From: Neopestalotiopsis rosae
Taxonomy: Eukaryota; Ascomycota; Sordariomycetes; Amphisphaeriales; Sporocadaceae
NCBI GenBank assembly: GCA_023078685.1
Contig: JALGAS010000008.1
Span: forward strand, 1,550,001 to 1,614,000
DNA length: 64,000 nt
Direction: 5' to 3'
A model generated the notes under the pieces. That model was not told where the DNA came from and ran no database searches. It saw nothing but the letters and a program-made list of their open reading frames with translations. A program made the position numbers and the translations under genes. Positions 1 to 11,500 of the stretch are shown here, in pieces. Numbering within the stretch: position 1 is the first letter of the stretch; each line of letters starts with the position of its first letter.

Positions 1-1009
1 CGTACCAGTAAGTTGGCTATCTCACCTCTGAGCAGTGCTGGAGGGCTCATTGAAACCCCCGTCCATCATGATCTTGAAGGTGTCTGACTCTCATTAGTAA
101 ACGGCCACGTAAGCGAGGCTTGCACGGAACATGGATGGCCGGAATCGCTGCCGGAACGACTACAGGCGTGGCACGAAATGCTCGCATTGTCTCCGTGAAC
201 ATCTTTGGACGTGAAGACGTTCTATATCTAGACAAATTCCTTCAGGCAATGGAGTGGACAGTGAAAGATATCAAAGCGAGGAACCGTGAGTCTCTCCAAC
301 ACCGCCGATCTGAAATTACGCCTTACCCTACTACCACCGTCCCTTATTTCCCCCCTTTTCTTTTTTCTTTTGTTTCTTTTCGCGACTAACTATTGCTCCT
401 ATAGGTATTGGCCAAGCCATCATATTATTTGGGCACTGGGGTTGCAACGCACACGGAGTAGATGGGACGCCTGCCAGGCTTGCGGTAGCTGATGCGGTTA
501 AAGCTGGGATCTTTGTCGCAGCGGGTGGTGGTTGGAATATAGGGGACACCGGACACGTCTGGCCGGGTGGTGAGCCATCGGCCTGCACTGTAATGGGATG
601 GGAGCCTGGCATGAAACACCCTAGGTTCCCCGACCCGAAGAACCGGGAGGTTCATTACAATGGCGATCCGGGCATTGATATCTTTGCCCCGTCCATGCGT
701 ATTAGGACGTCAAAGCCGCAGGGCTTGTCCAATGGGGGTAAGTACCGCAAGATCGACGGCAACGACGCTGCCACGGCGCACGTTGCAGGCGTTGCGGCCA
801 CGTTGCTCCACAAGGTCGATTTGCCCGTCATGTGCGAGACTCTTCAATGCTGGGGCAATCCGGGCGACCCTGATTGGTGGCCCAACACAGTGAACCGGGT
901 ACTGGTCAACCGGCCAACTGTAGAATTCGACTTTGGCGATACGGGAATGTGGGAGAGACCCGAGTGTAAGCGGTTGAACTCGACGAGGTGGAAGAAGTCT
1001 GGTCTCTAA
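1..1009 (+). CDS. Subtilisin-like (S8) protein, 5' end outside window, catalytic Ser and oxyanion Asn missing
   Basis: This is the 3' part of a subtilase gene; its start lies left of the window. Exons read about 98-285 and 405-1009, with introns at about 8-97 and 286-404 (GTGAGT donor, CTAAC branch, TATAG acceptor). The catalytic His block is clear (HGTWMAGIAAG at 123), followed by a VAAG strand and a DAATAHVAG block. Two family-defining positions are changed. The oxyanion-hole Asn expected after VAAG is Gly, and the Ser of the usual GTSMA motif is Asp (GAC at 764-766). The protein therefore looks like a catalytically dead subtilase fold. The C-terminus is intact and ends in a TAA. Such subtilase-like domains in fungi are often fused to HET- or NLR-type modules, but the N-terminal half cannot be seen here. 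The family call is strong. Inactivity is inferred from residues only. Confidence 0.75.
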
Positions 1010-1204
1010 AACATACGAGTATGCCAAGCTAGATTGGTTTAGCAAAAGTCTTCATGCATTATATTTATTTGAAACCCCTTGTACGTAAAAAAAGACCTCG
1101 AGTGATAATTCCCCAAATTCAATTGATACTGCATATCGTCCCATCTACTAGTATTACCATTGTCTTTTCCCTTCTTGCATGATAAGTGTTATTTCCCCAT
1201 CGTC

Positions 1205-1924
1205 TTAGCAAAAGTTTGCTCCCTGTTCATCTCTGCCATACTTGTTGGCCGGCGCATTGGCTAGCGGATGGACGTAATTGTTGTATACCCACCCAGCCTG
1301 ATTGCTGCTGCTGCTACCTCCAAAATAGCAGTCGCTGTCCAGCCACTGCATGGCGCCCATGACGTCGGCTGACGTGCACGTCTCGGGGTGGCCCCGCGCG
1401 CAGATATAGACGATTACGGACCCGTATTTCGATGCCAGGTGCTGGTACGCGTCCACGGAGCCTACGGCGGCGCAGTACGCTGCTAGCATGCGCTCTGCGT
1501 AGTAGGCGTCGACGGGGTCGAGTTGCAGGTTGCCGCAGTCGTATTGCTTGACGGGGAGGGCGGGCGTGTCGCCGTCGGTGGTGGCGGCGGGTGGGCGTTG
1601 GGGGCTTAGGTGGGATCTTGGGGACTTGGTGCTGGTGCTGGTGCTGATGGTGTCGTCTGATGAAGAGGAGCCGGGTTGCTTCCATGGCCAGAGATCCTGT
1701 TCTGGTCTTCCGTGATGGTCATTCTGGCCTGGTGACTGTCTCTTCACGAAGTGATGCTTCGAGGGTTCTGATTTGTAGTCAAAGTTGAGACGGGTCGTGA
1801 GGTTGAGATTCCCATCCACGTCGCGACTTATGTACCATAACCCATTTTCTGCATCAGCCATAAAGCTCCGAGCCAGTACTATTTTGAAAAGTGCTACAGC
1901 TCCGAGGAGCAAGTTCTTGCGCAT
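1205..1924 (-). CDS. Cysteine-rich secreted protein with Kex2 site, unknown function
   Basis: This is a single-exon gene of 239 aa. The ATG at 1924 is preferred to an upstream GTG because it starts directly at a signal peptide (MRKNLLLGAVALFKIVLA). A Lys-Arg Kex2-type site at about residue 62 follows a short pro-region. A low-complexity Ser/Thr/Pro linker comes next, then a C-terminal domain with six cysteines (YDCGN, AAYC, YICARG, ETC, DCYF and the terminal FC). That pattern fits three disulphides in an exported protein. The layout resembles fungal effectors or secreted antimicrobial-type proteins, but I recognise no family and infer nothing beyond export and proteolytic maturation. It faces away from the subtilase-like gene and has 195 bp between their 3' ends. 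Confidence 0.7.
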   Translation of the reverse strand: MRKNLLLGAVALFKIVLARSFMADAENGLWYISRDVDGNLNLTTRLNFDYKSEPSKHHFVKRQSPGQNDHHGRPEQDLWPWKQPGSSSSDDTISTSTSTKSPRSHLSPQRPPAATTDGDTPALPVKQYDCGNLQLDPVDAYYAERMLAAYCAAVGSVDAYQHLASKYGSVIVYICARGHPETCTSADVMGAMQWLDSDCYFGGSSSSNQAGWVYNNYVHPLANAPANKYGRDEQGANFC

Positions 1925-3472
1925 GGCTTTGATAGCTCGCACAAGCAGGCGTTGATACTGAACACGTGTTGGGTGGAATAATCGAATCTACTTGAGAATG
2001 ACCCATGGCTCATCACGCGCACAACTGATATAAATGCAATTTGCTTCATCTGTGATCGATCTGATGTTTCTAGGTCAATACCCCTGAGGCGACTGATCTC
2101 GGTCCTTCTTTCGCGGGTGCTACACTTTCGCAGCCTATAGTCGTCGGCAAAGACAGCGAGCTCTATAACACAAGACCGATAGTCTGGTACTTCAGTGTAT
2201 GACCAGCCTTTCTGTCAATTTTGTGTGTCACTCGTGCTCCGCCGAGCCGGGACCGAGTCGTAAACTCGATGGTGTTTGTGCAGCAAGCACAATTGTCTGA
2301 TGCCCGTGGCGGGCGCACTGACACATTCTTATTCAATGCGACAGGATGATTTTTTGCAATCAAAGTAAGTGAAATACCCTCAACATCGGCCTGTAGTGAT
2401 CAGGTGAACTTTAGTAACTTTGTATGGAGAAAGACTGGCAAGGTCGCACTGGCTCCGTCGGACCCTGGATTTGTTCTATTTGAAGGGGGTAACACTTTTT
2501 CATACGAATGGTCAACAGGTACACCTTTGATGGCATTTCTGAACAGACCATTTCACATTACCTTGCTCCATCATGATAAAGGAATAGCTGACATGCACTT
2601 CGGGTAGCGATAACGCAATCGATGTGGGCTCATGATTTTAGAAACCAATCAGGCAGGAAATATACAGAAATTCTCAAGACTCGGAAAGCCACCACCGATC
2701 GACGGCCGGTTTTTCCCCCCACGGCTCTCAGTATGAATGTCTCATTTTGAAAGCGGTGATTTTCCGAATCGCTCGGACCCTGCCGTTTTCCGCTGCGCAC
2801 CTAGCGCCATCATTTTTTTGACGGATGACCCAATGGGATACCAGCTCCAAACCGCCCGTTATACGCACAATGTGAAGCGGAAGAGTCAAGATTTCCAGAT
2901 AACATCACTCATTTTCTTTTCGTAAATTACTTCTTCCAATGAACAGTATCACTTTGTGCGTATGCTTTGTTTGGGGCAGACTTTTGGTCGTACACAAGGG
3001 AGGGGCATCCAACGATCATGTAACTAAGTACCTATGTATTTATGCAGCAGGCACGGTACAATTTGAAATTTGCTGACCATGGGTTGATGGCCTTTCGCAT
3101 TGTTACACAAGCGCGTACAAGCACCCTTTGTCGGCCATCGATACCAAGCCAAATGCGTCGAGTGTATCACAGTCTTGACTCGGCGCTTAGCTGTCAAGCA
3201 CAATGCCCAATGGACACTCACAATGGAAGATTTTCTAAGATAAAGCAAATAGCGGCTGTTAGTGGAACTGTCACCGAATATATAGTACGAAATCCAAGCC
3301 AATTCTTTGTAATCATAGCACCGTTCATTTTATCCTGTTTTTCAGGACTACCATCTCGCGCCTTATAAGACCGGATCCGGGAGGCTTCCGCATCACACGT
3401 CTTTTCGACAGAATTCATATCCAGCTTATACCTACGGATTTACCTGACACGGATGATAGAGTGTTCACGATA
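1925..3472. other. Intergenic, no supported gene
   Basis: This 1.5-kb stretch lies between two divergent gene starts (the secreted protein and the Gfd2-like gene). It holds only short overlapping ORFs on both strands (up to 108 codons) without ATG context, splice signals or recognisable motifs. It probably contains both promoters. Confidence 0.5.
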
Positions 3473-4144
3473 ATGGACCAGTTCTTGAGATCTATGAGCG
3501 ACTGGTTTCGCGCAAAACCCTCTTTAGAGGAAAGGACATTGGAGCAATTTGAACGCCTCTTGAACGATCAAGAAAAAGGACACAAAATCGCATTTGTATC
3601 AATTGCGCTCGGCACCTCTCAGACTTCCAAAAATGACGTCAAGGATATAGGCTTATCCTTTTGGTGCAAGCATTTTGTTATGCAGGGTTCATCGTATCAT
3701 TGGCGCGTCGAGGAAAACATCAAGACACCGAGAGATGTAGTTGAGTTTGACAACCCAGACTCATTTTACTACGGGGCTACTCGTCCAATCGAGCAAACCG
3801 ATATTCGAACAGTAGTAGATGACTGGGTCGTCAGCCTTTCGGGTCAATGCGAGCAATTATGCATTGTTATGTATGGTGATGAACAATTAAAAATTCTGGA
3901 AACATACTGGACACCAACACCAACGGTGCCAGTGACCTTCCTGAACTTCGAGACCGTTTGGCGTCTCTGGGACGGGAACTTGGCCAACGGCACATTCGAT
4001 GAAGTTGCATCTTCAATGATCGGGACAGAGACACCGGCGATTACTGCCACCAATGCCGGCAACCAAGCCTACTCACTGAATTTTATGCTACAAGCAACGG
4101 CGAAGGGTGGCAGGAAATCGGTACGTAAGTCAGACAGCTTATAA
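3473..4144 (+). CDS. Gfd2/YDR514C-like C-terminal domain protein (RNase H fold), degenerate active site
   Basis: This protein of 223 aa starts at the ATG at 3473; a GTG 12 bases upstream is rejected. From about residue 45 it follows the pattern of the Gfd2/YDR514C C-terminal domain, an RNase H/DEDD-exonuclease fold: a first strand (IAFVSIALGT), a block on substrate state (HWRVEENI), a FYYGAT block, a second catalytic block (VMYGDEQLKIL) and a last helix (NAGNQAY). Active relatives carry D-x-E in the first strand, G-H-D in the second block and AGND in the last. Here these are A-L-G, Y-G-D and AGNQ, so the metal-binding acidic residues are mostly lost. A GTACGT donor-like site at 4121 could extend the gene by a further exon; I could not find a convincing acceptor. 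Family assignment is by eye. Confidence 0.55.
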   Translation: MDQFLRSMSDWFRAKPSLEERTLEQFERLLNDQEKGHKIAFVSIALGTSQTSKNDVKDIGLSFWCKHFVMQGSSYHWRVEENIKTPRDVVEFDNPDSFYYGATRPIEQTDIRTVVDDWVVSLSGQCEQLCIVMYGDEQLKILETYWTPTPTVPVTFLNFETVWRLWDGNLANGTFDEVASSMIGTETPAITATNAGNQAYSLNFMLQATAKGGRKSVRKSDSL

Positions 4145-4353
4145 GAAAAGTCTCGAATGAGACGTGGTGGAATCCTGAACGTAGTCAACTTGATCCACTT
4201 GAAACATGAGAATGTGCAGAGGACCCTTCGAATACCAGCTCAGTGAAGTTCTGGACTTGGAAGGCTCTTAGGTGGAACCGGGCAGTACGGTGTGTAGAAT
4301 ATAACTCATGTTCATGGACTCAATCATCTGCTATCTTAGAAGTCTGTTCTGTG

Positions 4354-6221
4354 TCAGCGAAATGGATCGCGTTTCTCCCTGAAGATGATATCCACGAGGA
4401 TGAACGCATTACCATGCAAGTCATACAAGATCTCATCTTCCACCATCACCATTGGAGCCTCGATACTTTCACCACCTTGGAAAGTAACTCCATCCATGCA
4501 TCTGATCTTATGGTGTACAGCCTTGGCGTCGCCGTGACTAGAGGACTTCTGCTCTTGCTGCTGGAGCTGCTCAAGAAACTTCGGGATATCCTGTGCAGTT
4601 TGGTTGTAGAGCGTTGTATGTATGTGCATTAGCGGCTTCAGATGGTCGTCCCATGCTACAGAAAGGATGACGCAGTATTGTCCGCTGGTGATTATCTCAT
4701 GAGACAGGCAACCTGGGTGGCGAGAACCTACAGGTATAATTTGAAACTTTCGGGGATGCCATAAATCCTTGTAAGCCGTACTCGTGATGCTCATGTTGCC
4801 GAATCCAATGGAAATAGAGATCCCTGTCCTACCCACACCATTGCCATGTGTGGCTTCATATCGGTATCCAAGGGACGTGAGATAAGGAGATTGGGGTAAG
4901 TAGATCTCGTAGGTTTCCAATACCTTCATCGTCGGGTACGAGTTCTGGAAATATACATGTGATGTTGGCGTGTGAATTCGTTCATAGCCACCGAATCCTT
5001 GAGTACGAACTGGAATCCAAACCCGGATCAGTCTGCGAGTTTGCTTGGTCGACCTGTGTTGCGATGTCTCTCCGTGTAGTTCAAGAAAGCAGCCCAGTCC
5101 GACGAATGAATGACTTGTCGAGGCCATTTTTATCATGGATACTTGCATCTTGAGGCCACGATTGGTCAGAGTATATGGTTCTTGTATGTGGTCAGGATCC
5201 CGGATTATTGACCCGCAGGCACTAAAGCAACGAGGGGACGTCGCTAGAGCTCCAGCCCACTGACTTTGTTCGCCGCAATCTGCAGCCCACGCGAAAATAC
5301 TCTGGTCATTGGATGCTTTGATGATTTTGTGCTGAAGCTTCTGAAACGCATTTTCTCCTTGCCCATAAAGCATAGGCATGTTGATATTGAATATGCCTAA
5401 AAGACAGTAGGCTATGTCCTCAACAACGGTTGTTTGGCGATCCGCAGCCCATGACATTCGCTGAGCGATCGAAAAGTTGCTGATAGCTGCCGGATCTTCG
5501 AGCGCCTCTCTGTGGATACGAGTGGAAGCAGATATCAAATGAACGAGATCACTCTTGTGACCAAGTAGTCCCCAGTCCTGCATGAAGAATGCAACTTTCT
5601 TCGGCGCAAGGAGTTCTTGTAGGGTCCAGCCACGATTCCACCACCGGGAGGCCATGAATCGTGACTTCATTTCGTGGACATCGGAATGGAGTTCGCGTGC
5701 CGTGATTTGCTTGAACCAGCCAGAGACGTTGGAGTGGTTCGGAGTGCAGAAACTCGGACCACCGATATTCCTGAATTTATTGTTGTGGAAGGTCACGTCA
5801 GAGAGATAGACGTAGCAGACCTTGGCGTCACGATACCACTTGCTATTTCATCTGAATTAGAAGAGAGGTACAACAAATCAGATGAATTTCATCCAACTTA
5901 CAACATGGAATTGATGGCCTCGCTGAGTTCGGCTGAGCTCTCCTTGTTGATACACATGGTATCGCACCAGAGATAACGAAAGCCATCACGTTGGGCCTGC
6001 TCACAAGCCTTCATGACCTTGAAGTAGCCGGCCTTCTTATCGATGCCCTGGTGACGAACGTGGGGACACTGGCCCTTGATGGCGCCTGAATGGTATAGCT
6101 GTTCCCACTCCTGGAAGATGACCTCTTGGTCACCCCAAGTGTGCGAGAGAATGGCGTACTCCTTGCCAACAGCCTTCCAAGGCTCGAGAAGGAGGTGAGT
6201 CTTGGTATCAATGAGACGCAT
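4354..6221 (-). CDS. HET domain protein (vegetative incompatibility type)
   Basis: This protein of 602 aa has two exons, 5902-6221 and 4354-5842, with a 59-bp intron (GTAAGT donor, AATAG acceptor). The splice restores the canonical SINSMF-KWYRDA junction. The start is MRLIDTKTH, the usual beginning of this HET class, rather than an upstream GTG. The HET domain spans about residues 22-125: EYAILSHTWG, then KAGYFKVMKACEQA, then FRYLWCDTMCINK, then VCYVYLSD. The region after it (RWWNRGWTLQELLAP, DIAYCLLGIFNINMPMLYGQG) is the conserved extension of this class. The C-terminal 300 residues are variable. HET domains trigger cell death on recognition of non-self in hyphal fusion or in NLR-like signalling. 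It ends 209 bp from the convergent Gfd2-like gene. Confidence 0.9.
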
Positions 6222-6993
6222 GGTGATGGATTGGAATATGTCCGTTGGGTACACTCTGAAGTTGGTCCGATGTTGTGAAAATGTACTTTGATACTAATCT
6301 TGTATGCAAATGGAAATGGAGAAGAAATAGAGCAAATGCGCAATATCAGATAGATTGTTCAAGAAAATATCTGTAGGAGAACATATGTAGAAATTGAGAA
6401 GAATTAAGAAAGAATTTCCAGACATGGGATGATATTCTTTTTACATGTGTGTATAAAATCCAATTCTCACGATCCCATGTTACCGGACATCCATTCACAT
6501 GCACTCAATAATCATCTCCATGTAATATTGATTCATCGATCATGAGATATCAAAAGTGACCACCCTCCAGCCATCTCACTGCCAAGGCGTCTGCCATGGT
6601 CTATACAATTCAGGGGTGTCACAGCTGAATGGTCCTGAAGCACATGGCCTTCTGGCAACAAAGACTTCAGCATGGCAATGTCCATAACTGCATGGATAGA
6701 ACGAAACATCAAGAAGCCTTTGCAAGGATCATGAATTTGGGGACCGGCTCGTTGCGTAAACATCTCACAGGCTAGGCCATGATAAAACGTAGCCATTGCC
6801 CAAGTGTTCTTTGTCTTCACTGGCGGTAAGTCTTCATATTGTGGCTGGCTCATCGTGGTATTTGATATATCGACTGGGGGCATTAAATGTCATGATTCTA
6901 TTCTCGTATTATGCAATGCCAATCCCAGATCGCTCGCTTTTTTCTAGCCACGGCTGCAACCCAACTTGATCGATTGCCCTCTTCACTATCTGC
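6222..6993. other. Intergenic with one doubtful ORF
   Basis: This is the upstream region of the HET gene together with the 3' flank of the AP-1 mu gene. Apart from the small minus-strand ORF listed separately, I see nothing in it. Confidence 0.5.
6533..6883 (-). CDS. Small hypothetical protein (doubtful)
   Basis: This is an ATG-initiated ORF of 116 aa with no signal peptide and no recognised domain. Its middle part (TFYHGLACEMFTQRAG) has the feel of a helical segment from a larger regulatory protein, so it may be a gene remnant. It lies between the start of the HET gene and the end of the AP-1 mu gene. Support is only the ATG and the length. Confidence 0.25.
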   Translation of the reverse strand: MPPVDISNTTMSQPQYEDLPPVKTKNTWAMATFYHGLACEMFTQRAGPQIHDPCKGFLMFRSIHAVMDIAMLKSLLPEGHVLQDHSAVTPLNCIDHGRRLGSEMAGGWSLLISHDR

Positions 6994-8520
6994 TTAAGCT
7001 ACATCCGGCAGTCTGACCGCAATGTCGCCTGATTGAGTGATGTATCGCACCCAGGGTAGTGAGGGGTATTGCAGCTGTTGTTCAAGTTAGCAAGCTGCAC
7101 TGAAAGGGGCGCAGGAACAAATTTGACATACCTTGGGTTCCGAGATCTTCAGATATCTCACTTGAATACCACTTGTCGTAAAGTACGGAATCTCAAATTT
7201 GACCTGGATGGGTCTCTTGGCGCCCTTGCCAGCAGAGACGCCACCCATACTTCCACCAAATCCACCTGTCATACCACCTCCATGCTCGTCATCGCCGCGT
7301 ACACTGGGCAGACCAAGCTCAGCGCGCATCAAGAACTCCTTGCTGCCACCAAACTGCTTAATCTTCCACACAATGGCGCTCTTCTCCGGTGCGTAGTGGA
7401 CGCTTCCAATATTTGTCCTGAACCGGGGCGAGTCTGCGTCATCAGGTACGGGCACGATGATCTCAACATTGTTTGCCGTGCTCCTTCTCTTGAACTGGGC
7501 TCTGGCCTTGAGCATGTACTCTATCCTGGATCCGGAGTGGCTTTCAACCACGCACTCTACCCAGATCAATGGCTTTACTTGTGTGTTCAAACGGTAGCTC
7601 ATGAGCTCGAATTCGCCGTCGGGCGGAATGAAGGAGATCGTTCTGTCATTCTCGAAACGGGCCAATCGCACGCACTGGTGGAACTTGACATCCTCCATCT
7701 CAATAGCCTTGCCTCTCGTCGTCCGTCCAGTTGATTCGAACATGACCTTGTCGTTGAGTCCCAGGCGCAGTTCAGGCATTCCGGACAAGTAGCACTTCAT
7801 CTTGATAGCACCAAGGATTTCTGATCGCAGTACGTTGCCGTTTGCGGCAACCATGAGGTTCAAGCTCTCGACAACGTCCAAGAAGACCTCGTTCTTTCGG
7901 TACCTAATACCCTCGGACCGCCATGACACAGCATTAGTGACTGCGATTGGTGGCCTGGCCTGGACCTCGAGCTTGTGCGACTCTTGCGTGATGTACTCTT
8001 GCAGGATCTTGGACTCGGTCGTCTGCGGGTATCCAAAATCCATCATTTCGTCGAGTAACTCGTATATAATGACGAAATTGTCGCGAATAGATTCTTCCTC
8101 TAGTGCCTTGAAATATTCTGTGAACACTTCAACAATCTTATGTAGGAATAGCAATATCTCGGCCGCATTTGTGTTTCGTTTCGTCAGCGCAAGTAGATAG
8201 AGGTTGTTGTGTCTGATGTAGAGATACTGGAGTTTTGTTAGATACCCTGCAGCCATTTGGAAGTGTCTTATTTGCCTACGTTGATGCCCTCGTGAGAGAA
8301 ACATGGTGGGACGGCAGAGGATTCCTCTTCAGCTTCGCTCAGGAGAATAGGGAACTTCTCAACTGCTGACATGGGAATATCACCTCTGTAATTGCGGGCA
8401 AGAAGGGTCTGGACATTGTGCGTTAGTCGGATTGGCACTTGGCGTGCTCAGTGTAGCGTCAATCTGGAAGGCATAGCTCACCTTGCCCTTGAGGTCGAGG
8501 AAGAAGAGCGCCGAAGTCAT
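6994..8520 (-). CDS. apm1: AP-1 clathrin adaptor complex, medium (mu) subunit
   Basis: This protein of 447 aa has four exons: 8482-8520, 8280-8408, 7132-8226 and 6994-7074. The introns are 73, 53 and 57 bp, all with GT donors and AG acceptors, and all junctions are in frame. It starts MTSALFFLDLKGK and ends IAVRLPDVA, matching the full length of AP-1 mu subunits. The N-terminal longin-like domain covers about residues 1-140 (GDIPMSAVEKFP, YLYIRHNNLYLLALT). The mu homology domain covers about 165-447 (WRSEGIRYRKNEVFLDVVES, FIPPDGEFELMSYRLN, PYFTTSGIQVRYLKI). The mu subunit recognises Tyr-based sorting signals in cargo and works in clathrin-coated vesicles between the trans-Golgi network and endosomes. 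A Gly-rich insertion (DDEHGGGMTGGFGGSMGG) near residue 385 is a feature of filamentous fungal orthologues. Confidence 0.96.
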
Positions 8521-11500
8521 ATTGTCGGGCAGCTAATTAGGCAGGACGGCTGGGATGTTGCAATAGCTGATTTCAAGTGGCACTGAGGCCAGGCGAGGCG
8601 ATTCAGACCAGTATGCGCATGCGCTGTCGTCGTTGGGAAATGCAATGGGCGAGAAATCCTGAAGCCTGGAGGTCGACGTGATTACAGTTAAAGCGATACG
8701 TATGTACAGATCACGGAGTCGGTACCTGGCCACCCCTCGTTCAATGGTTGAGCTGTAGCTTGGCGGTCTGCTGGGCGTTATGGCAGCTGGCTGCGCTGGA
8801 AAGGAGAGCCCAAGGGACCAGGACAGCGGATCAACTGCTACCCGCATTCCGTAGCCAGAATACAGAGCAAGCGCTTGGACCAGGTAAAGCGGGGAGCTCC
8901 CCACCAACGGTTCTGAATAAAAATCGTCGCGGACAGCTTCATGTTTACTTCTTTTTCCCTTCTACATACATGCGTTCATTAGACAGTAGGTGTTCCATCG
9001 CACGACTGAAACTGGCATTCTGCTGGTTCCGACAGTGTTCGCCGTTGGTTCCACTCGATTTAGCAACGCAAAGAAGAATTCGTAAGAAATAGATGCCATA
9101 AGAACTGCCCAAGTGCGCCGTAATTGGCAAACTTATCGTTGCCTGGGCGGTGTCAGAGGCGTCGGACATTCCATGAAGTAAACACATGTTTTACAGTAGC
9201 ACTCGTATGAGTGCTCGCGGGGTCGCAATCGTCAGATTGATGCCGCCATCGTGACTGCAAAATGCTACGATCGATGTCGGTGCAATATCTGAACAACAAG
9301 TGTCTAGACTGGCAGCCAAGAGCAATGCTGGTCGAAAGTATCATGATCCAGGTACATTACGGAGCAGGCAATTTTGACATGAGGTCGTGCGACAGCTCAT
9401 TTGCTTTGCTAATCGTGGGCTTGGATTATGAAAAAGGCACACGAGGTACAATTGAGTCCTGGTTCGCAGGCTGAAGAATTATTCTTCGCGCGATGCTACA
9501 TACGTGCAATCTAGTTCTCTCAAGAGTGCATTAGGTTTATTTTGGCTTCAGGTCTGGGACATATTTGCCGACATCCGCAACTTTCACATGATGGACATGA
9601 TGTCAAGTGCAAACATGTCTGCCCACCCCTTGAAGTATTGATCTTCGGACTCGAAGCGTCTTGCGTGTGCCCCTATCCAATGCAGGTGCACAAGGAGATT
9701 GGCACACGGCTACGGGATCCGCGAGACCGGCTCGTTGGTACAATTTGCATCCACCAAGGCTTGTTATGTATGATCAGATATTGTCCGACGCCGAAGCTTC
9801 AAAGCTTGTCCTGGGACATTTCATAGGGCTTTTTACCTTGTTCGTCTGATAAATGTTTCGACTTTTTCAAAAATTGGACGAGGAACACGACGTGCTTCCG
9901 CGGTACGAGACGAGAGACGAGAGACTCAGCGCCTCACTTTGACGACACAATTTGCTTGTGACTGGCGGCGTAGCAGCTGAAGGATTGCGAATCGGATTGC
10001 GAGGGACCTGAAGCCGGGTTGCTGGACTGTTTAGCCAGCCCTCGTGTAGTAGCACCAACCAGCAAGCCAAGCCAAGCGCGTTCTGCTTTTTTCTGTGCTT
10101 GCTTCTTTGCATGTGAATTGTCTGACGGAAAATATGCTAATACGCAGACCTGGATGCTTGGCTTCCAGACGCTTTAACGACCCGGCCAATGACAACCATA
10201 AATCCGCCCGCGCCTGTTTGAGTTTTTGCGGGCAGTCAAAGTGGGAATGGAGGAGCCCGAGACGGCTTGGAGGGTCGGTACATGCCATTTTCACTGACAC
10301 GTGCTTTCCAGGTTCTGCCAAAGTGGTTCCGTCATCCCTCACTGGATGCCCCCCTTTGGCTGATGGTCGATGGAGTAGAGCACCGGCTTGGGGCGCCATT
10401 TCAACCAACACACCCTTGGCAAGGAACGAGACTCGCGAGATCGCGCCCGTCGCATCGCTTTTACTCATCAAGGGCAAATTTGATAATCATGTGGCCCTCC
10501 CTTAATTGAATAATTACCTTCATCTTGTGTTTGAATGATGGTGTGAAAATTGCCGGGGCGATAACTTCTGCAGCGACTGTCGATTATCAATTCTGGTGTG
10601 CGGTCGGTGTGGCCCGCGCCAGGCGATGTTGCCGTCGCATAATCTGCCGATGCTTCAGGACGAGGGACGGCGGAGGCACAGTAATAAACAGCCCAGCAAG
10701 CCAGGCGTCATCACCAGTAAAACTTGACTACGGAACTGGGACCTTGCCCAAGGAACAGAAGCGCTATCACATGGAGAAGATCCTCAAAAGAGATCGGCCC
10801 TCCGTAAGCAGCGCCATCGCCCAAATGGATTGCTAGTGGAGCAGTGCCTCAAAGACCCTGCAGCTCTTGCAGCTTGTCTGCACCCAGCTGACCACTGACA
10901 GCGAGCCGTGTCTCGCACATCGACATTGCCCTCCAGCCCGACCCCAGCTTTTACCACAGGTCGACCACAGTCCAGCCGGCGTAACCACAGGCCGACCCGA
11001 GGACAAACCCAGAATTGCCAGACCACCCTCGTCGTCAACCAGCGCCAGGACCTGTGGTAACCTTGGCCTGGTCCCCCCCAAAGCCCAAGCCTCCCAGGGG
11101 AAAGCAAACCAGAAGCAGAGCAGAGCAGCCCATCCAAGTCCAACGGCCACCCGCTTCAGGCGCGCTCTGCCTCAAGCAACCCAGGTCAGTCTGCGCTGGG
11201 ACCCCCAGACCATCGCAAGCGTCGACGCACACCTCTACTGCTCTAGGTGCGACGACCGTCACTCGTCTCATCAAGTCTTCGTCAAACTCTACCTCCTCTT
11301 CAGCCATATTCCGTACTTGACTACTACTATCGTTCGAATCCCAACCCACATGCGCACGCATGCGGCCAGTCCCAACCCTCGTTTTCCCCATAGTCTGCTC
11401 TCCCTTCAGAATAGCAACCTTGCGCAAGCGTCGTCCGCATAAGGCTGTCGTCGCTCGCTGCTTGCGTGGGACTATGTAAAACGACCCTTTCCCACTGGAA

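Noticed and set aside
738..788. GTAAGT...CAG segment in the subtilase considered as an intron that would explain the missing Ser
   Set aside because: It encodes the conserved AATAHVAG block, so removing it would destroy the fold rather than restore the motif.
10095..10505. 136-codon plus-strand frame
   Set aside because: No ATG at its start, no domain, and a comparable frame on the opposite strand over the same bases.
11330..11342. CGTTCGAATCCC, which resembles a tRNA B box
   Set aside because: No A box at the right distance upstream and no acceptor-stem pairing can be drawn.
10867..11442. 191-codon plus-strand frame upstream of the OPI1-type gene
   Set aside because: It starts at TTG, has low-complexity CA/CT-derived composition and overlaps open frames on the other strand; more likely leader sequence.
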